Assembly (NCBI RefSeq): GCF_024296865.1 | Contig: NZ_CP101134.1 | Coordinates: 4,526,001 to 4,590,000 of the forward strand | Direction of reading: 5' to 3' | DNA from: Sphingobacterium sp. LZ7M1 | GTDB taxonomy: Bacteria > Bacteroidota > Bacteroidia > Sphingobacteriales > Sphingobacteriaceae | DNA: 64,000 nt | Program-made: the position numbers and the translations under genes | Shown here: positions 34,245 to 43,022 of the stretch, piece by piece | Layout of the letters: each line of letters begins with the position of its first letter | How positions within the stretch are numbered: the stretch's first letter is position 1 | The notes under the pieces: model-generated | Told to the model about the DNA's origin: nothing | What the model saw: the letters and a program-made list of their open reading frames with translations, nothing else | The model's database searches: none

Positions 34245-35438
34245 ATGAACCCTAGCATTGCCAAATTAGCTGAAATAGCGCAGAAAGACCATCGTCTGAT
34301 CATCGGTTTGATGTCCGGAACATCCTTGGATGGGCTGGATATTGCCCTATGCAAAATTCAAGGAAATGGAAACCATAGTAAAATTGAACTTCTGGCCTTT
34401 GAAACGATGGATTATAAGCCTGAATTCAGGACTTGGGTCCGTAAGATATTTGCTCAACGAAACATTGACCAACAGATCCTTTGTGGGCTTAATCCCTATA
34501 TCGCGGAGGTACATGCAGCTTTGGTTTTGGAGGCCCTCCAGAAATGGAACATGGAGGTTTCTGAAGTTGATGCCATCGCTAGCCATGGGCAGACGGTATT
34601 TCATGCTCCGCAGTCATTGACCCATGATCGTTCTTTGCCAAACAGTACCCTGCAATTGGGCGATGGGGACCACATGGCGGTAAGGACTGGCATCATCTGC
34701 TTGTCCGATTTTCGGCAAAAACACCTTGCTGCTGGTGGCGAAGGAGCCCCTTTAGCGGCTTATGGTGATTACCTATTGTTCTCTTCGGAAACTGAAAACC
34801 GCATCCTATTAAATATCGGCGGCATTTCCAATTTCACTTTTCTTCCGGCTTTAGGTTCAGGACTAAAGGCCTATGCGACAGATCTGGGCCCAGGAAACAC
34901 GATGATGAACCAATATATGGAGAAGCATTTCGGGGTTGAGATGGATAAAGATGCTGGAACGGCCAAAAAGGGTCAGACCAATTTGGATTTACTGCATGAG
35001 CTGGAAAGCGAACCCTTCTTGAACCTTGACTTCCCCAAAACAACAGGTCCCGAATTGTTTAACCTGGCTTACCTGGATAATGCCCTGGAAAAGATCGGTT
35101 CTCCTCAACTAAGTCATGAGGATATTATGGCCAGCCTTAACAGTTTCTCGGCAAAAACAATGGTAAAAGGCATACAAAAAGCCACAACAGGCCTGGAGAA
35201 CTTGAAGATATATGTCAGTGGTGGTGGATTGCACAATCCCTTGCTGATGGAGCAGTTAAAGGAGGAATTCCCTGAGAGTGTTGAATCTTTTGAGGCCCTT
35301 GGTTTAGATCCTGACGCAAAGGAAGCTTGTTTGTTTGCCGTTTTGGCGAATGAAACCTTGGCGGGAGATCCTCAATCTGTTTCCAATATCAAGGATTCCC
35401 CTGCAGTTTGCATGGGTAAGATCAGTCTACCCTATTGA
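34245..35438 (+). CDS. anmK: Anhydro-N-acetylmuramic acid kinase
   Basis: About 397 residues from ATG at 34245 (MNPSIAKLAEIAQ). It opens the anhydro ring and phosphorylates anhydro-MurNAc to MurNAc-6-phosphate in peptidoglycan recycling. ASKHA-fold motifs: GLMSGTSLDGLDIALC (phosphate 1), ATDLGPGNTMMNQYM, and YVSGGGLHNPLLM (adenosine). A -7 variant TATTTTTA (34233-34240) sits 4 bases before ATG. It complements the amidase and glucosaminidases at 24.7-28.9 kb. Its last bases overlap the convergent DUF2461 gene by 7 bases. Confidence 0.94.
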   Translation: MNPSIAKLAEIAQKDHRLIIGLMSGTSLDGLDIALCKIQGNGNHSKIELLAFETMDYKPEFRTWVRKIFAQRNIDQQILCGLNPYIAEVHAALVLEALQKWNMEVSEVDAIASHGQTVFHAPQSLTHDRSLPNSTLQLGDGDHMAVRTGIICLSDFRQKHLAAGGEGAPLAAYGDYLLFSSETENRILLNIGGISNFTFLPALGSGLKAYATDLGPGNTMMNQYMEKHFGVEMDKDAGTAKKGQTNLDLLHELESEPFLNLDFPKTTGPELFNLAYLDNALEKIGSPQLSHEDIMASLNSFSAKTMVKGIQKATTGLENLKIYVSGGGLHNPLLMEQLKEEFPESVESFEALGLDPDAKEACLFAVLANETLAGDPQSVSNIKDSPAVCMGKISLPY

Positions 35439-36094
35439 TCGATTGCCTGATGGATGAATTCCTTGAAAGGAATCATACTGGCATAATGCTCAATTACCGT
35501 ATCTAAGGCTTTAGGCGATTCCATTTGTTTTCTGCTCAGGTTAGTCGACAAGATGAAGCTTCGGTGCTTCAGGAGCTCTATATGCTCGTTGTCGACGGCA
35601 TATCCTGCCGGAGGTCTCTGCAACCTATCCTCAGCAGACATATCCTCGGTTTTCCAGCCCCCTTTTTCCAAAGCTTTGAATAGCTCTTCGGCATTATAGT
35701 CAATTTCTTGCCTAACTGCATCCAAATGGTGCTTTTCGGGACGCCAGTAGCCTACGGCAATGAAAGTGCCGTTTGGTTCGATATGTATATAATATTCTGG
35801 TCCTGCTAATTTTCTGCCATCAACAGATATCCCAGCGGCAAACCATGATTTGTAAGGATCTTTATTCTTCGAAAACCTGACATCCCTGTAGATTCGGAAC
35901 AGGCACTTCTTTGCAGATATCTCCTGGTTGATATGTGGATCAAGCTCAGAAAGCTTCATGATTATCCCCTCAATAAACTCAGTGACATTTTTCAATGCGG
36001 CCTCATATTCAGGCTTGTGCTCTTGAAACCATTCCCTGTTGTTGTTGTCTTTCAGGTCGTTTAGAAAATCGAAGGTTGACTTTTCTATTTTCAT
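35432..36094 (-). CDS. DUF2461 (TIGR02453) family protein
   Basis: 220 residues. The family pattern is clear: FLNDLKDNNNREWFQEHKPEY at the N-terminus and FRIYRDVRFSKNKDPYKSW in the middle, with GPEYYIHIEPNG. The function of this widespread bacterial and fungal family is unknown. It follows cdsA by 6 bases on the same strand; the link to phospholipid synthesis is positional only. Confidence 0.9.
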   Translation of the reverse strand: MKIEKSTFDFLNDLKDNNNREWFQEHKPEYEAALKNVTEFIEGIIMKLSELDPHINQEISAKKCLFRIYRDVRFSKNKDPYKSWFAAGISVDGRKLAGPEYYIHIEPNGTFIAVGYWRPEKHHLDAVRQEIDYNAEELFKALEKGGWKTEDMSAEDRLQRPPAGYAVDNEHIELLKHRSFILSTNLSRKQMESPKALDTVIEHYASMIPFKEFIHQAIDQ

Positions 36095-36100
36095 GTTCTT

Positions 36101-36898
36101 CTATAATAAAGTAAGCAGTACGTAGACTAAAGGTGCGGCAATCAACAGCCCATCAAAACGGTCTAAAAAGCCGCCGTGACCGGGTAATATCTGTCCAGAA
36201 TCCTTGATTCCAAGACTTCTTTTCAGCATGGATTCGACCAAGTCGCCCAATGTTCCAAAGATTCCGATGATGGCTGCAATGGCAATCCATTCTATTTTGG
36301 ACAAGCTTCCAAAGAAGTGCTCCAAACTGTAGGCCACCCCCATGGCCAGGATAACCCCACCGATGAACCCTTCCCAGGTTTTATTCGGGGAAATCCGTTC
36401 AAACAGTTTTGTTCTTCCTAATGCCCTTCCAGAAAGATAAGCGCCGGTATCATTAGACCATAGTATGATCAGGAATCCCATAGGAATATAGGGATTGAAA
36501 TCTCCCTTTAAGAAGCCCAGTCCTATGAAAAACAGAAATGGAACTGTGCCATACCAAATTCCCAATACGGTATAGGCTATATCATGAAAGGGTTTTTCTC
36601 TTTTTAGGTATAAAGATGAAATAAACAACAGGGAGAAGAGTGGCAAAGCCAACATCAGGTATTTCAGCTCCAACACGCCCAAGAAATAGGCAGAAGACAG
36701 CGCTGCAAGCACTGTTGCCGTCAATATCCCTAAGCCCATTAAGGGTTTTGTTTCCTCTGTTTTACAGATGGTGAAAAACTCCCTTGCTGAAAGGATACCC
36801 ACAATGCTGAAGAATGTGGCAAAAACATATTGGTTAAAAATCGTGGCACATACCAATGCAACCACAAAGAAAAATCCTGTAATAGCTCTTGTTTTCAT
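36101..36898 (-). CDS. cdsA: Phosphatidate cytidylyltransferase
   Basis: 265 residues with about eight transmembrane helices. It makes CDP-diacylglycerol from phosphatidate and CTP at the inner membrane. The C-terminal family signature is present: SMLKRSLGIKDSGQILPGHG followed by GFLDRFDG. Its start abuts the stop of the DUF2007-like gene (no gap), so they are in one transcript from the CPBP gene downwards. Confidence 0.95.
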   Translation of the reverse strand: MKTRAITGFFFVVALVCATIFNQYVFATFFSIVGILSAREFFTICKTEETKPLMGLGILTATVLAALSSAYFLGVLELKYLMLALPLFSLLFISSLYLKREKPFHDIAYTVLGIWYGTVPFLFFIGLGFLKGDFNPYIPMGFLIILWSNDTGAYLSGRALGRTKLFERISPNKTWEGFIGGVILAMGVAYSLEHFFGSLSKIEWIAIAAIIGIFGTLGDLVESMLKRSLGIKDSGQILPGHGGFLDRFDGLLIAAPLVYVLLTLL

Positions 36899-37111
36899 TT
36901 ATTCCTCTTCGTCTCCAAATGAACCTATCAATTCCATTGCTTTGTCTGCATTTTCATGCTCCACATACAGTTCCACCACACCAAATAGATAGGATGAGTC
37001 CTTTTTGTTTAATACCACAGCAGGAATATTGTTTTCAAGAAGCATATTTTTTACAATTTCAGCCTCAAAGGCTTGGTTGTAAACTTTTATTTTAGTCCAG
37101 TTTGAGTTCAT
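36899..37111 (-). CDS. DUF2007-type small protein
   Basis: 70 residues from ATG at 37111 (MNSNWTKIKVYNQAFEAEIV). The pattern of a beta-alpha-beta fold with EAEIVKNMLLENNIPAVVLNK and VELYVEHENADKAMELI matches DUF2007, annotated as putative signal-transducing protein, with PII-like character. The start overlaps the end of the CPBP gene by 20 bases, implying coupling. Function unknown. Confidence 0.8.
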   Translation of the reverse strand: MNSNWTKIKVYNQAFEAEIVKNMLLENNIPAVVLNKKDSSYLFGVVELYVEHENADKAMELIGSFGDEEE

Positions 37112-38033
37112 TTGATTTAGTTTTTTGGTTCGAAATCTTATAAAAGTAGAAAGCGATGGCAACACTTATAATGATGCTGCTGATATAAAAAGGGATGGTA
37201 TACGGATCTGCATTTTGCAGGTCTTCATAGGTCTTTCCATTTCTCGTATATACAAATGCGATGATGGTCACCGAGGCATTGTTCAGGAAGTGGGCAAATA
37301 TCGGTACCCAAATATTCTTGGACCACACAAAAGCATAGCCAAAGAACAAGCCCAATAACATTCTCGGGAAAAAACCATAAAACTGCACGTGAATGGCAGA
37401 AAAGATAATCGCCGTAACCCAGATAGCCACATGTACGTTCTTAAAGAGCCTAACTAAAATGTTCTGCAAAGCGCCCCTAAAATAATATTCTTCCACAATG
37501 GCCGGAATGACCGCCATGACCAGCAAGTTCATCATCAACTTACCGACACTGTCCACCATGACCAATTGTACCGTCAATTCCTTCATTTGGTCTTCTTGAG
37601 AACGCATCCATAATTCCGTCTTCTCTAAGAAATCCGGCAATTTCATGTCCATGTTCCAACGGCTCACCAGCTCCATCATGGGGTTGCAGACCAACAGAAA
37701 CAAGAAAATAAGGACTAGATAGTTCTTAAGCTGGAAAGGTTCAGATGGGAAATACCGGTATTGGTTTTTCTCGCTAATCTGTAGGAATACGGAGGGCAAT
37801 AAAAAGGTAGAAATGCTACTTGCCGCCAATATCGTGTACAGGACATAGACGTTTTCTGAAAAGATGGAGGTGCCTCCGCCTTCCAGCATACTTTTAATAT
37901 CTCCTGTACTGATTAATATGCCAACAATGACTATGACTTGAACGGCAAAGGCGCAAGCAAATGTTAATCCCAAAAGGATCATCATTGACATCCAAGCTGA
38001 ATTCTTTTTGGGTTCAAACATTTGGCTGTTCAT
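37092..38033 (-). CDS. CPBP-family intramembrane metalloprotease
   Basis: 313 residues, about eight transmembrane helices. The Abi/CAAX protease motifs are present: EEYYFRGAL (motif 1), FSAIHVQFYGFFPRMLLGLFFG (motif 2) and FAHFLNNAS (motif 3). Bacterial members act in peptide maturation or membrane signalling; the substrate is unknown. It lies 6 bases after the FrnE-like gene and heads a chain of overlapping genes to cdsA. Confidence 0.9.
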   Translation of the reverse strand: MNSQMFEPKKNSAWMSMMILLGLTFACAFAVQVIVIVGILISTGDIKSMLEGGGTSIFSENVYVLYTILAASSISTFLLPSVFLQISEKNQYRYFPSEPFQLKNYLVLIFLFLLVCNPMMELVSRWNMDMKLPDFLEKTELWMRSQEDQMKELTVQLVMVDSVGKLMMNLLVMAVIPAIVEEYYFRGALQNILVRLFKNVHVAIWVTAIIFSAIHVQFYGFFPRMLLGLFFGYAFVWSKNIWVPIFAHFLNNASVTIIAFVYTRNGKTYEDLQNADPYTIPFYISSIIISVAIAFYFYKISNQKTKSNELKLD

Positions 38034-38039
38034 ATCAGA

Positions 38040-38753
38040 TTAAATATCGCATTTATCATCCGTACAGCTCGGTGCAGAATCATCACTTTTAAAGAAAATA
38101 ATGGGTGGATTTTTTTCTTTCCATTCTGAAAAGCTTTTTTCTAGAACTTCAGCGAAAACATCTACCGGTTGAGCGCCAGATACCGCATATTTACGGTCAA
38201 TAAGAAAAAATGGAACGCCACGAATACCGATCTGTTGTGCCTCTGCAAGGTCTTGTTTGACTTCATAAGCATATTGATCGCTGTTCAGCGCCTCTTTGGC
38301 TTGTTCCTTATCCAATCCGATTTCTTCTGCCAAGGATACTAATACCTCATCCTTTTCGATATTCAGCCCGCCGGAGAAATGTGCCTGGAATAGGCGTTCT
38401 TTCATTTCAGCACCTTTACCTTGGGTAGCCGCAAAATGAATCAGTTCATGTGCTTTGAAAGTATTGGCAGGAATATTTGTTGCAAAATCAATGTTGATTC
38501 CCGCATTTTTTGCCATTTGCTCCACATTCCCGGTCATCTCCTTGACCTGCTCCATTGGCATGCCTTTAGAGCGGCTCAGGTAGGAATACGTGCTATCGCC
38601 ATCTTGATAATGATAGTTAGGGTCTAATTGATAACTCTTATATTCTACCTTAATCTCATTTTTAAAAATAAATGAATCAAGCGCTTTTTCAAAGTGATGC
38701 TTTCCGATATAACAGAAAGGACACATAATGTCGGACCAGATTTCTATTAACAT
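38040..38753 (-). CDS. DsbA-family oxidoreductase, FrnE-like
   Basis: 237 residues from ATG at 38753 (MLIEIWSDIMCPFCYIG). Thioredoxin-like fold with helical insert; active site CPFC, cis-Pro loop RGVPFF, and QPVDVFAEVLEKSF near the end. There is no signal peptide, so it acts in the cytoplasm, like FrnE/polyketide-type DsbA proteins. An additional Cys pair closes the protein (SCTDDKCDI). The -7 element at 38757-38764 leaves 3 bases before ATG. Confidence 0.92.
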   Translation of the reverse strand: MLIEIWSDIMCPFCYIGKHHFEKALDSFIFKNEIKVEYKSYQLDPNYHYQDGDSTYSYLSRSKGMPMEQVKEMTGNVEQMAKNAGINIDFATNIPANTFKAHELIHFAATQGKGAEMKERLFQAHFSGGLNIEKDEVLVSLAEEIGLDKEQAKEALNSDQYAYEVKQDLAEAQQIGIRGVPFFLIDRKYAVSGAQPVDVFAEVLEKSFSEWKEKNPPIIFFKSDDSAPSCTDDKCDI

Positions 38754-38756
38754 GTT

Positions 38757-38764
38757 CAAAAATA
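38757..38764 (-). promoter_or_regulatory. -7 element immediately before the FrnE-like gene
   Basis: The minus strand reads TATTTTTG with 3 bases before ATG, so the transcript should be leaderless. An in-frame TTG within this box is not a start. Confidence 0.6.
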
Positions 38765-38788
38765 CTCTTTTAAATCAGTAAAAAGAAC

Positions 38789-38816
38789 GAAAGCCACGAG
38801 TTACCCCCTGGCTTTC
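38789..38816 (-). terminator. Terminator of tricorn-like protease 2
   Basis: Arms GAAAGCCA/TGGCTTTC with a 12-base loop; on the minus strand a T-rich run follows. It lies 10 bases after the stop of the S41 gene. Confidence 0.6.
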
Positions 38817-38825
38817 CTTTATTTT

Positions 38826-41800
38826 TTAATTTACCCGGATTGGATCCGCAGGCTTTTTAAGCTCTTTATACGGATAGGTTTTCATCTCCTCTAAAAGGAT
38901 CTGAACAGTTCTTTCCAATTGCGGGTCCTTGCCCTGAAGAAGCTCTTTCGGCATCTGCTCTACAAAAACATCAGGAGCAACACCTTCGTTTTCAATGATA
39001 TAATTACCGTTAAGATCGAAGATTCCGAAGTTTGGCGAAGTAACCATTCCGCCGTCCAATAGCTGCGGATAGCCAGAAATACCGACCAAAATACCCATGG
39101 TGGTCCTTCCGACCAGCTTACCTAGGCCTTTGAACCTGAACATATATGGCATCATATCACCACCTGAACCGGCAAATTCGTTGATGATCATAGCTTTTGG
39201 ACCAAAGATCCCGTTTCCAGGTGTAGTGAAGCTCTTACCATCGCGGATTCCCCAGCCTGAAATCAATTCTCTCGACAATAGATCGATGACATAATCGGCC
39301 ACTGATCCTCCGCCGTTATTTCTTTCATCCAGCAACAGGGCTTTTTTGTCCATTTGAGAGAAGTAATAGCGGTTGAAGGACACATAGCCTTCTCTGCCTG
39401 TATTTGGCATGTAGACATAGGCAATCTGCCCATTGCTTAATGAATCCACCTTTTTGCGGTTGTTTTCTACCCAGTACTGACGTCTCAGAGCGACCTCGTT
39501 TCCAAATGAAATAGGCTTAACGGTAATGTCTTTGGCTCCTGCTAAGCTAGGCTTATCATTTACCTTCAGGCCAATCTGTTTGTCAACGGTGAAGTCAAAT
39601 AGGCTATAGATATCCATATCTGCAGTCAATTCTTTTCCATTTACGGCCAGAATGTACATACCTTCTTTCACACCCAAACCTGGTTCGGCAAGTGGGGCTT
39701 TGAATGATGGGTTCCAATCCATTCTATTGTAGATTTTCTTGATCTTATAACGATTGTTGTCTATTACAAAATCTGCTCCCAATACACCTGAGCTTACAGA
39801 TGGGGCGCTAGGCTCGTCTCCTGGATAGATATAGCTGTGGCCTACAACCAACTCCCCTAACATCTCGTTCAACAGATAGCTCAGGTCGGAACGGTGATTG
39901 ACATAAGGAAGGAATTTTTCATACTTCGTCTTCACGGCAGCCCAATCTGCACCATGCATATTCTCTACATAGAAGAAGTCCTTTTGCATGGCCCATACTT
40001 CATTAAAGATCTGGTTCCACTCTTGTGAAGGTTCAACACGTAATTTGATATCGTCCAATTTCAGCTTACCTGCATCTCCAGCGGGCTTCTTTCCTGCCTC
40101 GACGATGTAATACCCGTCCTTGTTGCTGTAGATCATCTGCTTACCATCGCTACTGATCGAATAACCGTTTGCATTTTCTACAATGGTTTTCTCTTCAAGT
40201 TTTTTCAGGTCATAAGCATATAGGTTGCTTCCTCGTTTATAGATCAACATGTTTTCAACCGATCCATCAAATGCATAAGAACCTTTTGGAATGGTAAGGG
40301 GAATGATGCGATTATTGATCTGTTCAAAATCTACCTTGATCGGTTTGATAGTTTCCTTGGATTCTTCTTCTTTGGAATCCTCTTTTTTGGAGCTACCCTT
40401 TTTATCTTTTTTGCTGTCCTTTTTGTCTTCTTTGTCCTTTTCTTCATTTGAACCTTCCGATTTCACGGTTTCCTCATCGCTTTCATTCTTGAAGATGGAA
40501 GGGGAATCGCTGGATAGGATAAAAGCATAAGGCGAATATTCGGTATCACGGTCATAAGCAGTCATGTGCAGACCTGAATTGGTTAACCCCACATTGGTAC
40601 TCGCTGAGAACACCAGGTATTTACCATCTCTGGTAAAGATTGGCTGGGTAACCTCACTCATTCCGTCGGTAACCTGTTGTGTTTTCTTGGAATCCAGATT
40701 GTACATGTAAACCGCATTCTGACCATTGTTAAGGGTCTTGATATAGGCTATCCATTTCGAATCTGGTGACCAGCTGGATTGGAAATAATTATAATTACGT
40801 CCGGTATGGGACCCTAGGTAATCATCATCTACTTTGGTGACTTTCTTAGAGTCAATATCCACATAATAGAGATTTAAGTGGGAGTCTGTATAGAACAATT
40901 TCTTGCTGTCTGGCGACCAGGTCGGTTGGAAATAGAAGTTACTGCCTCCTAAACTGATATAATTGGGTTCATCCATGCCCTTTTGATCACGTAGGACCAG
41001 TTCGTATTTTCCGTTCTTATCTGAAATATAAGAAACCCATTTCCCGTTTGGAGACCATGCTGGATACTTTTCATGTGACCCTGGCGAACTTGAAATATTA
41101 CGGGCATCACCTTTTTCCTTAGGCACCGAGAAGATCTCTCCTCTTGATTCAAAAAGTGCCCTTTGTCCGGTTGAGGATATTTCAAAATTTCGGATATCTT
41201 TTTTCATATCGACATAATGTCCTCGCTTGGATAAGGCATCGGCATTGATGTTGATGGAAATCGGGTTGCTTGATTTATTGGTAGTATTCAATAAGTGCAG
41301 CTTGCCGGCCTGTTCGAAGATCAATTCATTGCCCCTTCCCTGCAATGTGCGAACATCGTAATCAGTAAAATTGGTTAATTTTTCTACCTGTTTTGATTTG
41401 ACATCATAACTGAAAACATTGACAATCTTATCTCGGTCCGACAGGAAGAAAACTTTGTCGCCCAGCCAGAGAGGTTTAACGTCATTGCATTTCTCGCCCG
41501 GTACGACCTGTACATCATGGCTCTGGGTATCGAAGATCCAAATCGACGGCATACCCCCACCACGATAACGCTTAAATGCCACGCGATCCCTCTCGGTAGG
41601 ATCCCCGTTCTTGATATAGGCCCAATACCTACCATCAGCAGATGGAGATCCCTGATTTGCCTCTGGCATCAGCAAGGGATAATCTACAGAACCATTGATT
41701 TTACTGCGGTATAATCTTGCTCCAAGTGAATAATTCAGTTCGCGTTGCGTCGTGAAGTAAACCTCATCGTTGGATAACCAACCCCTTAGGACGTCTGCAG

Positions 41801-42122
41801 AAGGATGGCTCGTGACGCGCTGTGGGTCACCGCCCTGTATCGAAATTACATATACGTCGGTGTTTCCATCATAGTTTCCCGTAAAAGCTATTTTGGAGCC
41901 GTCTGGAGAAAAAACTGGGTTCTGTTCTACAGCAGGGTTGACGGTAAGTCTGCGTGCATTCTGACCGCTCTTATCGGCAATCCAGATGTCGCCCCCATAA
42001 ACAAAACTGATATGGTTCTGGCTAATGCTTGGATTTCTCAACAATAAGGTCTCATTGCTATTTTGAGCAAAGCTGATTTGACTGACAGCTAATGCAAGAA
42101 TGGAAAAAACATTTTTCAGCAT
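38826..42122 (-). CDS. Tricorn-like S41 protease, periplasmic (paralog 2)
   Basis: 1098 residues from ATG at 42122 (MLKNVFSILALAV); a longer frame would run into the terminator at 42239-42263. Signal peptide 1-20 (ISFAQ), two sets of propeller blades (SPDGSKIAFTG, SPNGKWVSYIS, SPDSKKLFYTD), a Lys/Glu/Ser-rich linker of about 50 residues (around 550-600), the tricorn core (GELVVGHSY with conserved His), PDZ (GVKEGMYILAVNG), and the S41 domain with nucleophile Ser in FAGSGGD (about residue 986) and Glu in IENEGVAPD. Same architecture as the gene at 1902-5084 but diverged, so not a recent duplicate. Confidence 0.92.
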   Translation of the reverse strand: MLKNVFSILALAVSQISFAQNSNETLLLRNPSISQNHISFVYGGDIWIADKSGQNARRLTVNPAVEQNPVFSPDGSKIAFTGNYDGNTDVYVISIQGGDPQRVTSHPSADVLRGWLSNDEVYFTTQRELNYSLGARLYRSKINGSVDYPLLMPEANQGSPSADGRYWAYIKNGDPTERDRVAFKRYRGGGMPSIWIFDTQSHDVQVVPGEKCNDVKPLWLGDKVFFLSDRDKIVNVFSYDVKSKQVEKLTNFTDYDVRTLQGRGNELIFEQAGKLHLLNTTNKSSNPISININADALSKRGHYVDMKKDIRNFEISSTGQRALFESRGEIFSVPKEKGDARNISSSPGSHEKYPAWSPNGKWVSYISDKNGKYELVLRDQKGMDEPNYISLGGSNFYFQPTWSPDSKKLFYTDSHLNLYYVDIDSKKVTKVDDDYLGSHTGRNYNYFQSSWSPDSKWIAYIKTLNNGQNAVYMYNLDSKKTQQVTDGMSEVTQPIFTRDGKYLVFSASTNVGLTNSGLHMTAYDRDTEYSPYAFILSSDSPSIFKNESDEETVKSEGSNEEKDKEDKKDSKKDKKGSSKKEDSKEEESKETIKPIKVDFEQINNRIIPLTIPKGSYAFDGSVENMLIYKRGSNLYAYDLKKLEEKTIVENANGYSISSDGKQMIYSNKDGYYIVEAGKKPAGDAGKLKLDDIKLRVEPSQEWNQIFNEVWAMQKDFFYVENMHGADWAAVKTKYEKFLPYVNHRSDLSYLLNEMLGELVVGHSYIYPGDEPSAPSVSSGVLGADFVIDNNRYKIKKIYNRMDWNPSFKAPLAEPGLGVKEGMYILAVNGKELTADMDIYSLFDFTVDKQIGLKVNDKPSLAGAKDITVKPISFGNEVALRRQYWVENNRKKVDSLSNGQIAYVYMPNTGREGYVSFNRYYFSQMDKKALLLDERNNGGGSVADYVIDLLSRELISGWGIRDGKSFTTPGNGIFGPKAMIINEFAGSGGDMMPYMFRFKGLGKLVGRTTMGILVGISGYPQLLDGGMVTSPNFGIFDLNGNYIIENEGVAPDVFVEQMPKELLQGKDPQLERTVQILLEEMKTYPYKELKKPADPIRVN

Positions 42123-42238
42123 AGTGATAAATTGGTGTGTTGGATAAAAATAGGAATTAATAGGGATAATTTGGAGCCCATGGTCTCTGGCCAATAAAAT
42201 ATTTCGAAGACCGTGGGATAAATTGTTTGACAATAAAA

Positions 42239-42263
42239 AACGCCAGCACAATGTGCTGGCGTT
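42239..42263 (-). terminator. Terminator of the Nif3-zinc ribbon operon
   Basis: Perfect 12-bp arms AACGCCAGCACA/TGTGCTGGCGTT around one base; the minus strand continues with TTTT. It lies 21 bases after the zinc-ribbon gene. Confidence 0.88.
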
Positions 42264-42284
42264 CACTATATAGTTTTTTAAGGA

Positions 42285-43022
42285 CTATGCTTCTTCAGAC
42301 GCAATTTCTTCGTCAACTAAAATCCTACCGCAGTGTTCACAGATAATGATTTTCTTTCTTTGGCGAATTTCCGATTGCAATTGAGGTGGAATCTTGTTAT
42401 GACAACCTGAACAGCTATCACGCTCGATAGATACCACTGCCAACCCGTTACGGAAGGACTTACGTAATTTCTTGATCACTTTAAGAAGACGATCGTCGAT
42501 GTTTTTCTCTGATTTCTCTACTTCTGTAACCAATTTGTCTTCGTCTTTTTGAGTCTCCGACGTAATTGTTTCCAATTCTTGTTTTTTAGCATCCAATTCA
42601 CCTTTGCTGAAATCTACATTCTTCGCTGTTGCTTCATAAGCCTCAGTTTTGTTTTTGATTTCGAACTCAGCTTCACGAATACGTTTCTCACAAACTTGAA
42701 TCTCTAACCCTTGGATTTCAATCTCTTTAGAAATTGCATCGTATTCACGGTTATTTTTTACTTCGTTTAGTTGTGTCTCGTATTTTTTGATTGCTGTCTG
42801 CGCATCTTTGATCATGTTTTTGCGCTTCACAATAGAATCTTCTAATTCGTCCAGCTCATTACGAATTTTTTCGATACGTGTATCTAGACCTGCGATTTCA
42901 TCTTCAAGGTCAGCTACCTCGATAGGTAGTTCTCCACGTACTTGGCGAATTTTGTCAATCTGTGTTTCGATTGATTGCCACGCCCATAAAGCTTTTAGTT
43001 TTTGTTCTACGGTTTGTTCCAT
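42285..43022 (-). CDS. Coiled-coil protein with C4 zinc ribbon (CT398-like)
   Basis: 245 residues. A long coiled coil (about 1-190, heptads such as LEDEIAGLDTRIEKIRNELD) ends in a zinc ribbon with CSGCHNKIPPQ and CEHCGRIL (four Cys). This is the CT398/DUF164 family, conserved across Bacteroidota, Chlamydiae and others, with an unresolved role in nucleic-acid or flagellar/secretion interplay. Its ATG overlaps the stop of the Nif3 gene (TAATG), which indicates tight coupling. Confidence 0.88.
   Translation of the reverse strand: MEQTVEQKLKALWAWQSIETQIDKIRQVRGELPIEVADLEDEIAGLDTRIEKIRNELDELEDSIVKRKNMIKDAQTAIKKYETQLNEVKNNREYDAISKEIEIQGLEIQVCEKRIREAEFEIKNKTEAYEATAKNVDFSKGELDAKKQELETITSETQKDEDKLVTEVEKSEKNIDDRLLKVIKKLRKSFRNGLAVVSIERDSCSGCHNKIPPQLQSEIRQRKKIIICEHCGRILVDEEIASEEA

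Noticed and set aside
42123..42266. Upstream extension of the second tricorn-like protease
   Set aside because: It would pass through a strong terminator and remove the signal peptide from the N-terminus; ATG at 42122 is right.
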